NCBI GenBank assembly: GCA_022826925.1 | Contig: JAJDTX010000108.1 | Location: 1-64,000 of the forward strand | Direction: 5' to 3' | Length of the DNA stretch: 64,000 bases | Source: Bryobacterales bacterium | GTDB lineage: Bacteria > Acidobacteriota > Terriglobia > Bryobacterales > UBA6623 | Shown here: in pieces, positions 44,066-53,032 of the stretch | How the letters are laid out: each line of letters opens with the position of its first letter | Numbering within the stretch: position 1 is the first letter of the stretch | Notes under the pieces: generated by a model | Told to the model about the DNA's origin: nothing | Database searches by the model: none | What the model saw: only the letters and a program-made list of their open reading frames with translations | Program-made: the position numbers and the translations under genes

Positions 44066-45484
44066 TCATTGCATAGCGCCAATGGGTTCATGATGCGTGG
44101 GGATCGCATTGCGCATCTTGGTTTTGATAGCCGCGTATTCAGGATCATTCGCGAGGTTGTGCCATTCCCACTTGTCGACTTGGTGGTCGTACAGTTCTTC
44201 CGAGCCATCCTCGTACACGATATATCGATACCGTTCGGAGCGAACGCCGTAATTCTTGAAGCCAAAGGTAGTCAAAGAGACTTTGTCCCAAGCGGCGTCA
44301 GGGTCTTTCATCAAGACAGAGAGGTCGTTCCCTTCCAGCTGTCCCTCAGGCGGATCGATTGCAGTCAGTGAGGCCAAGGTCGGATAAATATCCAGCAGGT
44401 TCGCCGGCTTGGCCGTGGTCGAGCCAGGCGTGGTCACGCCCGGCGCCACCCATATCATATTGACCCGCGTGGCCCTTTCCCAGAGGGAATATTTTGCCCA
44501 ACGTTCTTTTTCACCCAGCTGAAAGCCATGGTCGCTCCACAACACGATAATCGTATTTTCGGCGTACTGTGACTTCTCGAGCGCCCCGACCATCTGACCA
44601 ATCAGCTCATCGGTCATGGCACTGGACGCCAGGTAAGCCTGAATGGCGTGCTTCCACTGACCCGCAGCCCTGATCGCCTTGGCCCACGCAATGTGCCGCT
44701 GCTTTGAACTCGCTGCAGGCACATCTTCCAAGTCATCTTCCAGGTAGCCTTCCGGGATCTCTATCTCATCCAGAGGGAATCGATCGAAATATTCCTGAAG
44801 TGCGTAGTTGGGCAGATGTGGTTGGAAGATGCCGGCGCCTACAAAAAAGGGTTCTTTCAGCTCACCTCCCAGCAAGGTCTCTGCCGCCCATTTCGCAGTC
44901 TTCCCATCGTTGACATCCTCCAGGGCGACATCGGGAGCATAGGGACCCCAGTCGGCGTGTGTTGCGACTCCCTTCGTCATCCCATTGAGAGGTCTCGGAG
45001 ATGCGAATCTGTCTATGAACGGGAATAGGTCCTGCGTCTTACTCGGGTAATAGTCATCAAAGCCCCGACCCTGTACTTCGTTCTTAAAATGAGCGCCGTG
45101 AAACAACTTGCCGGAGCCGGCCACATAGTAGCCATTCTGTTGCAACAACTCAGTCAAGAGCACCGAGCGATTCAGGATGGGGTTTTTTGTGAACGAATTT
45201 CGATTCACGTAATTACCCGACGTCGAAGGGCGCATCCCAGTCATAAGGGCAGACCTTGAAGGACCGCAAGCTGGAGCCGCGCAGTGCGCATTGGTGAACA
45301 CCATGCCCTTGGAAGCCAGTTTGTCCATGTGCGGCGTCCGGGCCTGAGGGTTGCCCTCAAGGGCGCCCGTCCAGTCATTCAAATCATCGATCGCGATGAA
45401 GAGGACATTGGGTCGGTCGGTCTGTCCTTGCACCGCATCGGGAGACGAGAGCAGAGCGAGGACCAGCGCGGCTAAGACGACCAT
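44066..45484 (-). CDS. Sulfatase (iduronate-2-sulfatase/choline-sulfatase-like), secreted
   Basis: A 472-residue sulfatase. Signal MVVLAALVLALLSSPDAV, then RPNVLFIAIDDLNDWTG with the metal Asp pair, and the formylglycine motif ACGPSRSALMTG (Cys73, complete C-x-P-S-R). KLFHGAHF and WSDHGFQLGEKERWAK are typical of the iduronate-2-sulfatase-like group (SulfAtlas S1 family). It ends HHEPIGAMQ. GC content and codon choice are clearly below those of the preceding genes, and the two genes after it on the same strand share this trend, suggesting acquisition of a block. Likely substrates are sulfated uronic-acid glycans or small sulfate esters. It is the last gene of a three-gene minus-strand run. Confidence 0.9.
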   Translation of the reverse strand: MVVLAALVLALLSSPDAVQGQTDRPNVLFIAIDDLNDWTGALEGNPQARTPHMDKLASKGMVFTNAHCAAPACGPSRSALMTGMRPSTSGNYVNRNSFTKNPILNRSVLLTELLQQNGYYVAGSGKLFHGAHFKNEVQGRGFDDYYPSKTQDLFPFIDRFASPRPLNGMTKGVATHADWGPYAPDVALEDVNDGKTAKWAAETLLGGELKEPFFVGAGIFQPHLPNYALQEYFDRFPLDEIEIPEGYLEDDLEDVPAASSKQRHIAWAKAIRAAGQWKHAIQAYLASSAMTDELIGQMVGALEKSQYAENTIIVLWSDHGFQLGEKERWAKYSLWERATRVNMIWVAPGVTTPGSTTAKPANLLDIYPTLASLTAIDPPEGQLEGNDLSVLMKDPDAAWDKVSLTTFGFKNYGVRSERYRYIVYEDGSEELYDHQVDKWEWHNLANDPEYAAIKTKMRNAIPTHHEPIGAMQ

Positions 45485-45536
45485 CGCGGCCCCCTGTGAA
45501 ACTTCACTGCAAGTTTCCCCACGATCGTTCCCATCC

Positions 45537-47117
45537 CTATGCTGTGAATCGCTTGAACAAGTTCTGCGTCATGCGCTGCACGCGCGAATCCACACCTTGC
45601 GGCTGAGCGGCCTTGTGGGCGGGAAGCACGTGGCCTGGGGGCGATGACAAACCTTGCGCCCACCAGATGGTCCCGGCGTTGAAGACGACGTTGCCTTTGG
45701 GGCCGTCGTAGATCGTTGCTTCATGAGGCGTTCCGGGCGCTCTGCCGGCTTTCGTCTCACCATGAGTCAGGACTTCCATGCCGGGCAGGTCGAGGAGAGG
45801 ATAGCCGTGCCACTCCCAGCCCACGAGGCCTTTGATTGCGTCGCCTTCCTTCATCCCCGTGCCTTCACACAGCCAGTGATCGGGCTTGGTGCAAACCCAG
45901 TCGCCGCCGCCGACGCCGCCGGTCCGTCCACCCATGAGCAGCGCCCCGTCCGGTCCCGGTTGGTTGTTGAATTCAAAGCCTCGTCGCTTGTAGAACAGCT
46001 GGGCGAGTTTCTCGCCAAGAAAATGGCTTTCCCGTCGAATCACCCGACAGGACTGGCCCTCCGCGGAGGGCAGTAAGGGCACAACGCCCCACACCGAATT
46101 GCCGCTTAGGAACGCGAGATTGACCCCGGCGTCGCGGGCCGCGCTGACGTTGTCGTACATCTCGCGCGTCCAATACTCGTCATGCCCCACTGAGATGAAG
46201 CCCTTTGCCCGCTGTAGTCCGGGCCCATCCGTATGCGTGTCGACGTTTGATATGTACGACACGTCGTAGCCATGCTGCTCGATCCAACAGGAAAGAGGGA
46301 ATTCCCAAAGAAGAAATTCGCTCGAACCCACCGAAGAGGGTCTGTCGATCAGGTGATCCTGGCAGTACTGCGCGTAGGGACGGTCAAAGCTCACCCACCC
46401 GGTGTCGCTGGGATCGGTACTCCACTTTTTCCTTTTCTTGTATCCTGTGTAGCCATTCTTGTCGTTGTGATAAAGAGAGAACTCGTTATTCGGCCAGCTG
46501 TTGTAGGCGGCCCAAGTCATGTCGCTGCATTGGAAGAGCAGGTCGCAGGCACGGTCGTCTCGCACGATGAAGATGACGTAGCTCTGTAGGCCCTCTTGCT
46601 TGGCAGTGAGCTTGCCGAGGTAGACGCCGCTCAACCAGTCGTCTGGAATCTCAAATTCCACTGACGGCTCCCACTTGCATTCGCGCAGGCGGTCGGCGCC
46701 GATCGACGGATCGGGTTGAGTCTTGCCTTGCAATGAACGGAACCGCTTCATGCTCCGCCCGCCGTCTCCCCCGTAGTAACCGGTCCGGAAGATTTCCAAA
46801 TCGAATTCCGACACGGGGTTCGTGCTCACCATCACTTTCAACGTGTCGCCGGTGCGAACGCTCGTCTCGGAGCAGTAGCCCTCAATCGCGGGAGAACGCC
46901 ACAAAGAGTCCGGCTCGACGTGGGTGATGTTTGTCTTGGTGAGCAGCCAGTCCCGCGTACCGGGCTTGGCGTTCTCCTGGCGAATGAGATCCGATGCGGC
47001 TCGGGCGGCGTTCGGGCCGCGCCCGAGTGCAGACAATCCCAATCCCGCCGCTGCAACGCCTTTGATGACGTCGCGACGAGGGAGCCCGCTCGGTTGATCG
47101 TTTGGCTGTTTCCGCAT
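45537..47117 (-). CDS. N,N-dimethylformamidase beta-subunit-like protein, Tat-exported (copy 2)
   Basis: A 526-residue protein with Tat signal SGLPRRDVIKGVAAAGLGLS. ATG 47117 is the first Met that keeps the signal near the N-terminus; the frame runs on upstream into the preceding gene. IEGYCSETSVRTGDTLKVMV, then EIFRTGYYGGDGGRSM, PDDWLSGVYLGKLTA, FQCSDMTWAAYNSWP and FISVGHDEYWTREMYDNV are hallmarks of the DmfA2 (dimethylformamidase large subunit) fold, in which Tyr, Tyr and Glu residues bind a mononuclear iron. True DMFases are cytoplasmic and need a small alpha subunit; none is seen. About 55% similar by eye to the gene upstream, so a tandem duplication. Substrate probably another amide or a glycan; unknown. 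Confidence 0.8.
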   Translation of the reverse strand: MRKQPNDQPSGLPRRDVIKGVAAAGLGLSALGRGPNAARAASDLIRQENAKPGTRDWLLTKTNITHVEPDSLWRSPAIEGYCSETSVRTGDTLKVMVSTNPVSEFDLEIFRTGYYGGDGGRSMKRFRSLQGKTQPDPSIGADRLRECKWEPSVEFEIPDDWLSGVYLGKLTAKQEGLQSYVIFIVRDDRACDLLFQCSDMTWAAYNSWPNNEFSLYHNDKNGYTGYKKRKKWSTDPSDTGWVSFDRPYAQYCQDHLIDRPSSVGSSEFLLWEFPLSCWIEQHGYDVSYISNVDTHTDGPGLQRAKGFISVGHDEYWTREMYDNVSAARDAGVNLAFLSGNSVWGVVPLLPSAEGQSCRVIRRESHFLGEKLAQLFYKRRGFEFNNQPGPDGALLMGGRTGGVGGGDWVCTKPDHWLCEGTGMKEGDAIKGLVGWEWHGYPLLDLPGMEVLTHGETKAGRAPGTPHEATIYDGPKGNVVFNAGTIWWAQGLSSPPGHVLPAHKAAQPQGVDSRVQRMTQNLFKRFTA

Positions 47118-47157
47118 CTTTGTTTTCGTTGCAGATTCCTTTCGGGAGCAAACTGGC

Positions 47158-48747
47158 TCAAGCCTTTTGACCAACAATGCGCCTAAACAGGTTGTGGGTG
47201 ATTCGCTGCACTCGCTCGTCTACCCCTTGTTGCGTCACCCCGTGTCTCACGGGAGTGACGTGACCCGGCGGGCTCGACAGACCGTTGGCCCACCAGATGG
47301 TCGCGGCATTGAAGATGATGTTGCCCTTGGGTCCGTCGTAAATCGTAGCGGTGTAGTGGCCCGGCTGCTTTCCATTGATTCGCGTCTCGCCTTCGGCAAC
47401 GATCTGCATGCCGGGCAGGTCCATCATCGGGGCGCCGTGCCACTCCCAGCCGATCAGGCCTTTGACCGAATCCCCCTTCTTCATCCCGGTCCCCTCAAAC
47501 AGCCAGTGCTCCGGCAGGGCGCACGTCCAATCGCCGGCGCCCCTGACGGGCGGGGTCGTCCGCGCTCCCATCAGCAGGGCGCCGTCGCGGCCCAAGGTGG
47601 GTTCAAACCCTTTCTCATAGGGCGACTCCATCCGGCCCCTGTCGCCGAACTCGGATTGCTCAGGGAAGAACCAGCCTTCCCGGCGCGTGGTGCGATAAGG
47701 CCTGCCGCTGCTGGACGGATGTAGCGGTACGACACACAAGACGGCATTGGCGCTCAGGAACGCGAGGTTCACGCCTTCATTGCGTGCGTGCATCACGTTG
47801 TCGTACATGTCCTCGGTCCAGTACTCGTCGTGGCCGACCGAGATGAAACCCTTCGTACGCAGCAAGCCCGCTGGGTCGGCGTGCGTGTCGATGTTGGAGA
47901 TGTAGGAGACGTCGTACCCGTGCTGCTCCAGCCAAAACGCCAACGGGAACTCCCAGGGCAAGTATTCGCCCGAACCGCCTGACTTCTCGATCTTGTTGAC
48001 GGGGTGCGTGAACAAGGCGTAAGGACGATCGAAGCTCACCGTGCCGCTGGGCGCGGTCGTGCTGGGGCGTCCGTCATGCTTTGTATAGATGCAATAGTCG
48101 GTTGGCCAGCGGTTGTAGGCGGTCCACGTCAGTTCGCTGCACTGGAACAGCAAGTCGCAGGGGCGGTCATCGCGGACGATGAAGATGACGTAGCTTTGGA
48201 TCCCGCTGATCTCAGCGGTCAGCTTGCCCAAGTAGACGCCGCTGAGCCAATCGTCGGGGATCTCGAACTCCACCGAAGGCTCCCACTGGCATTCGCGGAT
48301 GTAGTTTTCGCCAATGGACGGTTCCGGCTGTACGACGCCTGGAAGCGATTCATACGTTCTGACAAGCCGGGCGCCATCCCCGTTGTAGTAGCCCGTCCGG
48401 AAGATCTCCAGCTTGAACGCGGACACCGGGTTCGTGCTGACCATGACCTGCAACGTCTCGCCGGCCCGTACGCTGTTCGCGGAACAGTAGCCTTCGATCC
48501 ACGTGCTGCGCCCGCTGGGCAGCACATTCACCTTCCCAGGGACGGTGCGTGTCTTGGTGAGCAACCAGTCGCGCGTGCCAAGCTTGGCGTTTTCTTGGCT
48601 GACGAGGTTGGAGCGTGACTGAGCGTTGGCTTGTTTCGCGCCGGTGGCAGCCGATAGGCCCAAGGCGGTCGCGGCGGCGCCGCGGAGCAGGTCACGTCGG
48701 GGCAGCTCGCGCCGGGGCAAGCCTGATGGGGAATTCGATTCGTTCAT
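47158..48747 (-). CDS. N,N-dimethylformamidase beta-subunit-like protein, Tat-exported (copy 1)
   Basis: A 529-residue paralogue of the next gene, sharing IEGYCSANSVRAGETLQVMV, EIFRTGYYNGDGARLV, PDDWLSGVYLGKLTA, FISVGHDEYWTEDMYDNV and the ending RVQRITHNLFRR. ATG 48747 follows AAGGAGG by 9 nt and removes a 56-codon upstream extension. The Tat region is duplicated: LPRRELPRRDLLRGAAATAL has two twin-arginine pairs five residues apart. Upstream, two 13-bp tandem repeats lie at 48895-48920. The spacer to copy 2 is 40 bp. The pair plus the sulfatase forms a lower-GC module whose products would all work outside the cytoplasm. Confidence 0.82.
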   Translation of the reverse strand: MNESNSPSGLPRRELPRRDLLRGAAATALGLSAATGAKQANAQSRSNLVSQENAKLGTRDWLLTKTRTVPGKVNVLPSGRSTWIEGYCSANSVRAGETLQVMVSTNPVSAFKLEIFRTGYYNGDGARLVRTYESLPGVVQPEPSIGENYIRECQWEPSVEFEIPDDWLSGVYLGKLTAEISGIQSYVIFIVRDDRPCDLLFQCSELTWTAYNRWPTDYCIYTKHDGRPSTTAPSGTVSFDRPYALFTHPVNKIEKSGGSGEYLPWEFPLAFWLEQHGYDVSYISNIDTHADPAGLLRTKGFISVGHDEYWTEDMYDNVMHARNEGVNLAFLSANAVLCVVPLHPSSSGRPYRTTRREGWFFPEQSEFGDRGRMESPYEKGFEPTLGRDGALLMGARTTPPVRGAGDWTCALPEHWLFEGTGMKKGDSVKGLIGWEWHGAPMMDLPGMQIVAEGETRINGKQPGHYTATIYDGPKGNIIFNAATIWWANGLSSPPGHVTPVRHGVTQQGVDERVQRITHNLFRRIVGQKA

Positions 48748-49068
48748 TGCGGGCGCCTCCTTGGCTGCGGCGTGTCGGGGCCATGGGTGTCGGTGATGCT
48801 GATCAATCGCAATTTGACGCTCTTGACGTAAGCCACTGGGTCGGCGACATTTTCGGGATTTAGTGTAGAGGATCTTGTAGTTGGCTATCACGCTGAGAAC
48901 ACCTGATGAGAACACCTGATGCGGATTCTTTGCGTTGACCAGAGCTTCTTTGCGGCGCTGTGAAGACCATAGAGGGGCTCAGGGGCTTTCCATGGGGGGC
49001 TCCCGCCAGTGTGACGGCCCCGACCGCGCGTGGAACGAGACGATTCGATGCCTAGCGACGCGCTCTGA
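48748..49068. other. Intergenic region upstream of the Dmf-like genes
   Basis: 321 bp between two minus-strand units. It holds the AAGGAGG of the Dmf-like copy 1 gene, the 13-bp tandem repeat at 48895-48920 and otherwise no recognisable gene. The stretch 48838-48900 is noticeably more AT-rich and is the likely promoter zone. Confidence 0.45.
48895..48920. repeat. Perfect 13-bp tandem repeat, two units
   Basis: The unit GAGAACACCTGAT occurs at 48895-48907 and again at 48908-48920 without gap or mismatch. It lies about 150 bp upstream of the Dmf-like copy 1 start, in its probable promoter region. It could be a replication slip or a repeated regulator half-site. Confidence 0.6.
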
Positions 49069-50355
49069 CTAGGAGCGAACCCGAAACTCTTCAAGAGCGT
49101 CGGCGTCGACATCGAGACCCAATCCTGGGATCTCAGGCAGCTTCACGTACCCGTCCTCGATTTCGAAGACATGCTTGGTCCGCAGGACTTTCAACGCCGG
49201 CGACCATTGCTCCTCAGGCAAGTTCGGCTGGCCGATCATTTCCTGGTACTCGCAATTCGGCATCGCGCAGCCGGCCTGGATGTAGCCGGCGAGCGACAGG
49301 CCTTGCGTACCGTGCTGTATGCAATGGACGTGGAACGCCTCGGCAAGGATGCTGATCTTACGGGCGTTGAGAATGCCTCCGCAAATCCGCGTGTCGGGTT
49401 GGAGCACGTCGTAGGTCTTGTGAGTCAAGAAGGCCAGGAACTGGTGGATGCTCTTACCTAGCTCGCCGCCGGTGACGGGGATATCGACTTTGGCGGCTAG
49501 CCGGGCCGGGCCTTCGAGGCCGTGTCCGTCGAAGGGCTCTTCGAGCCAGCGCGCGTTGTAGCGCTCCATCCCGCGCGCGACCTCGAGTGCCGTATCGTAA
49601 TCCCACACCCAGCCGGGCCGCACTGCGGTCTGGTCGAACATAATTTCGAAACCGTCGCCGCCATTGAGACGCGCGGTGATCGCACGCGAGAACTCTCCGA
49701 AGTAGTCTGCCGATACCATTCCCGCAGGGATCTTCCCGACGTAGTGCGGGAATTAGTTGGTTAGAACGGCAAGCGGTTGCCCCGCGACCGACCTTATCGA
49801 GAGCGCTACGGCCTCAGTATCTACGGGCCCAGACGGCTTGACGAGATCTGGGCTGGCGGCGGGAGGGTTCATCCGCACCTGGTCGATCGTGCCGCCAAAC
49901 GGGTCAGGAGGGATAGTCCCCTCCTTCATAAACCAGCGCCGATTGAACACCTCGTCCGCAAGCTCGGTGCTGGCCCACCCGATCTCGGCAGGCTCGAGTC
50001 GCTCGAAGGCTTTGGTGATCGACACGGCGATGCCATCAATTAGTTGGCGGGAGTACCGCTCTTCGTTTTGGACGCTTGGGGCCGGTTCGGGTCCACGCAG
50101 CCCAACGCCCGGAGCCGGGGGCGGGGCGGTGTGAGTATCCGCGATGGTATCCGTCAGCTCATCTCCAATCAGCAGCCCGAGTTCAACGCCTAGTTCCAGG
50201 GCTGTCCGGATTACAGCTGATCGAAGGCGTATAACCTGCCTTGGATCAGTAACATAGATGGGATTCCTTAATGGGAACGACTTCAGCGGCCAATGCGAGC
50301 TATCGTTGGTGCCGCACCCGCCCTCCCGGCTGGCGCGGAGAACGTATGTATTGGG
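49069..50355 (-). pseudogene. Chimeric pseudogene: neutral ceramidase-like N-part fused to enolase-superfamily C-part
   Basis: One minus-strand frame from 50355 to 49069 joins pieces of two unrelated families. The first part (about 50355-49650) reads ADTHTAPPPAPG, FERLEPAEIGWASTE, FNRRWFMKEGTIPPDP, KPSGPVDTEAVALSIRS and SADYFGEFSRAI, the pattern of neutral/alkaline ceramidase-like hydrolases. A stop TAA at 49753-49755 interrupts it where relatives have Tyr (TN-Y-..HYVG). The second part (about 49645-49069) reads IMFDQTAVRPGWVWDYDTAL, ARWLEEPF, IPVTGGELGKS, DTRICGGILNARKI and CIQHGTQGLSLAGY, the C-terminal barrel of a mandelate racemase-type enzyme. No start codon is evident before the upstream stop at 50356-50358. 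The fusion point is near GGDGFEIMFDQT. Confidence 0.78.
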
Positions 50356-50417
50356 TCACCTCAGGTGAGGAACGGCAATCCTTGCCTTGAAACCTTGGTG
50401 ATACACTGGACAGCTTC

Positions 50418-51533
50418 ATGCTCGAAGTGACCTCCCTCGATGGTTCCCGCGAAGTGTTCGAGCGGGCCCTGAGATTTGCTCAGGGGCAAGTGCGCTCCAC
50501 CGTCCAGCGTGACCCCGACTTTTACCCGATGTACACAGAGCAGGGTCGCTGGCGCCACGACAAGCCGGCTTGGACCCACTGGTGCGACGGTTTTCTGCCG
50601 GGCATGATGTGGATCTTTGCCAAACGCACCGGCAGCCCCGAGTGGATGAAGCTGGCGCAGCGGTACACCGAGCCTCTCGAGCCCCGCAAGATGGACCGCG
50701 ATGTCCATGACTTGGGCTTCATCTTCCTGTCGACGTATCACCGCTGGTACAAGCTCACCGGGAATCCCGATCTCGATGCCATAGTGATCCAGGCCGGTCG
50801 CACGCTGGCGCTGCGCTTCAAGCAGAAGGGCCGGTACATGTCCTCGTTCATGGGGCCGGAATCGATCTTCATCGACATCATGGCCAACGTAGGAATCATC
50901 TTCTACGCGGCCCTGCGCACTGGTGACCCTCAGCTGATGGATGTCGCCATGCAGCACAGCCTCACCTCCGCGCGGGTGCTAGTGCGCGGCGATGGCAGTT
51001 CTTCCCACGAGGGCATCTATGACCTCGAGACCGGGGAGTTCTTGCGGCAGTCGACCCAGCAGGGCTGGCGGTCGGACTCGTGCTGGGCGCGTGGCCTGGC
51101 GTGGGCGATCTACGGCTTTACGTCGGCCTACAAGTTGGTGCGCGATCCGCGGTTCCTGCAAACGGCTGAGCTGTGTGCTGACTACTTTCTGCAAAACGTC
51201 CCCGCCAACGGCGTGACGCCGATGGACTTCGATGCGCCCAGAGAGGATCGGCGGGACGAGACTTCGGCCTCGGCCATCACCGCGGCTGGTCTATTTCGGC
51301 TCGCGAAGTTGAGCGCGGACCGCTCCAAGGGCTTGCTCTACGACCAAGCGGCCCGCCGTGTCCTGCTGACGCTCGCGCAGCCGCCGTACCTTGCTTCTGA
51401 CACAGAGGGTTGGGAGGGCATCCTTAAGGAAGGGATTTACCATCTCAATCTAGGCCTCGGCGTCGGCGAGTCGGTCATGTGGGGCGAGTACTTCTTCGTC
51501 GAGGCACTGGATCGAGCGCTTGGCCCCGCCTAG
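50418..51533 (+). CDS. GH88-family unsaturated glucuronyl hydrolase-like protein
   Basis: A 371-residue alpha6/alpha6-barrel hydrolase without signal peptide. THWCDGFLPGMMWIFAKRTG, VHDLGFIFLSTYHRWYKLTG (Asp near 96), SIFIDIMANVGIIFYA (catalytic Asp near 150), DSCWARGLAWAIYGFTSAY and GESVMWGEYFFVEALDRAL follow GH88 unsaturated glucuronyl/rhamnogalacturonyl hydrolases, which hydrate the delta-4,5-uronate end left by polysaccharide lyases. That fits the sulfatases nearby. ATG 50418 is the first start; no strong ribosome site. Its last 81 bp and about 150 bp of 3-prime flank are repeated at 56825-57055. Confidence 0.87.
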   Translation: MLEVTSLDGSREVFERALRFAQGQVRSTVQRDPDFYPMYTEQGRWRHDKPAWTHWCDGFLPGMMWIFAKRTGSPEWMKLAQRYTEPLEPRKMDRDVHDLGFIFLSTYHRWYKLTGNPDLDAIVIQAGRTLALRFKQKGRYMSSFMGPESIFIDIMANVGIIFYAALRTGDPQLMDVAMQHSLTSARVLVRGDGSSSHEGIYDLETGEFLRQSTQQGWRSDSCWARGLAWAIYGFTSAYKLVRDPRFLQTAELCADYFLQNVPANGVTPMDFDAPREDRRDETSASAITAAGLFRLAKLSADRSKGLLYDQAARRVLLTLAQPPYLASDTEGWEGILKEGIYHLNLGLGVGESVMWGEYFFVEALDRALGPA

Positions 51534-51683
51534 AGCCCAGCCATGCGCATGATCTGACCGCGGCCGCGCCAAGGTCAACCTCGCCGAACCACGGCTCATC
51601 TCCGCTGGTCCGATCCCTGACCCAGCCGCGGTCGGCCCTTGTGACTGCTCGGGGCTTGCGCCCTGGCACGCTATTCGATCCCA
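51453..51683. repeat. 231-bp dispersed direct repeat, copy A (GH88 3-prime end and flank)
   Basis: This segment matches 56825-57055 in the same orientation without gaps, offset exactly 5,372 bp, with about 205 of 231 positions identical by my count. It covers the last 27 codons of the GH88 gene and its downstream flank. The remainder of the 51534-51919 intergenic region has no recognisable gene. Confidence 0.88.
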
Positions 51684-51919
51684 AGCCTCCGATTTCCAGC
51701 TGGCCAGAATCTGGGCCGGGCCTGATACTGCGAGTGGCTCGTTCGTCACCCCAGCCTACGGCCGAGAGCAATGGTTCGGGGTTGGAGAGGAGCCCATGCC
51801 TTGTGGCCTTTCTCGCTTCCCGGCTGGAGGCGGACCAGCGTTCGCGGGCAGCCGGCGGGCGATATTGTGACGGACCGACGGACTGATACACTGCAATCGG
51901 CCCCGCAAAGGCCGGACCG

Positions 51920-53032
51920 ATGCGAGCGTGGCAATTCTACGGTTTCGGGGACATGCGCCTCGAGGAGGTGCCCGAGCCCGAGCTACGAGACGGCCACGTC
52001 CTCGTCGAGATCCTTTGCGTTCAGCCGAGCGTGACGGAGGCGCAGCTCGCCTTCGGCATTCCCACGCTCGCCTTTGAGGAGATCAGAAGAAGACTGGAGA
52101 CCGAAGCGCCGATCCGGCTCTTCGGCCATGAATTCTGTGCGCGCGTCTTGGAAAGCCCGCCCGGGTCGCGCTTCCGTCCTGGCGCTCGAGTGGCAGCGCG
52201 GGCGAAGCTGCCATGCGGGGATTGCCCGCTTTGCAACGACGGCCAGGCCATCGCTTGCCGGGCCGGGCCGATCATAGGGTTTCAGCTGCCGGGTTGTTTC
52301 TCGGAGAGGGCGCTGCTTCCCGAAATCGCGCTGGTCCAGGTCGACGACTCGATCAGCGACTGCGAGGGGGCATGCCTGCAGTCGCTGAGCGACAGTCTTG
52401 CCGCGGTGGAGACAGCGGGTATCCAGATCGGCGAGTCGGTCGCGGTTTTTGGCCAGGGAAGCATGGGATTGGAATGCATGCAGGCGGCCCGTAGCGTGGG
52501 CGCCGGGCTGGTGGTCACTGCGGACATTCGCGACGAGGCGTGCAACATCTCGTTGGAGCTCGGCGCGGACGTCGCGATCAATGCTCGCAGGAACGATCCG
52601 GTAGAGGCGATCCGGGATCTCACCGGCGGTCAGGGCGCGGACGTTGTATTCGAGTGCGCGGGGGGCAGCCCGAGACAGGGCCTAGCTGGGTCGAGCACTC
52701 TCGATCAGGCGATCCAGTCCGTCCGATCGGGAGGCAAGCTGATAGTGGTCTCCTGGTTCGGTCAACCGCTCGAGATCGACGTCGACGGCCTGCGCGAGCG
52801 GAGCCTGCGCGTGCTCTTTCCCGACATCAGCTCGTACGCCCACCTGGAGCACACGGTTCGGCTGGTCGCGTCGGGTCAGGTGCGCCTGGGCCCTATGCTT
52901 ACGCACGGCCTGTGCGGGCTCGAATCGGTCCGCGAGGCGTTCGAGATCACGGCCAATAAGGCCAAGTACGGAGCGATCAACCCCGCTCAGGTGATGATGC
53001 CCGCGGGCCAGGGGTATATCAATTCCGAGTGA
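51920..53032 (+). CDS. Zinc-dependent medium-chain dehydrogenase
   Basis: A 370-residue MDR-superfamily alcohol/polyol dehydrogenase. The N-terminal GroES-like domain has RLFGHEFCARV (catalytic zinc His-Glu) and CGDCPLCNDGQAIAC with the four cysteines of the structural zinc. The Rossmann domain reads SVAVFGQGSMGLECMQAARS, GADVVFECAGG and SGGKLIVVSWFG. Where many ADHs have CGVCGSD the sequence is CVQPSVTEAQ, still with a Cys. It is followed with a 4-nt GTGA overlap by an RraA-like gene and then an Nramp-like transporter, so it is probably the first gene of a small catabolic operon. Substrate is unknown. Confidence 0.88.
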   Translation: MRAWQFYGFGDMRLEEVPEPELRDGHVLVEILCVQPSVTEAQLAFGIPTLAFEEIRRRLETEAPIRLFGHEFCARVLESPPGSRFRPGARVAARAKLPCGDCPLCNDGQAIACRAGPIIGFQLPGCFSERALLPEIALVQVDDSISDCEGACLQSLSDSLAAVETAGIQIGESVAVFGQGSMGLECMQAARSVGAGLVVTADIRDEACNISLELGADVAINARRNDPVEAIRDLTGGQGADVVFECAGGSPRQGLAGSSTLDQAIQSVRSGGKLIVVSWFGQPLEIDVDGLRERSLRVLFPDISSYAHLEHTVRLVASGQVRLGPMLTHGLCGLESVREAFEITANKAKYGAINPAQVMMPAGQGYINSE

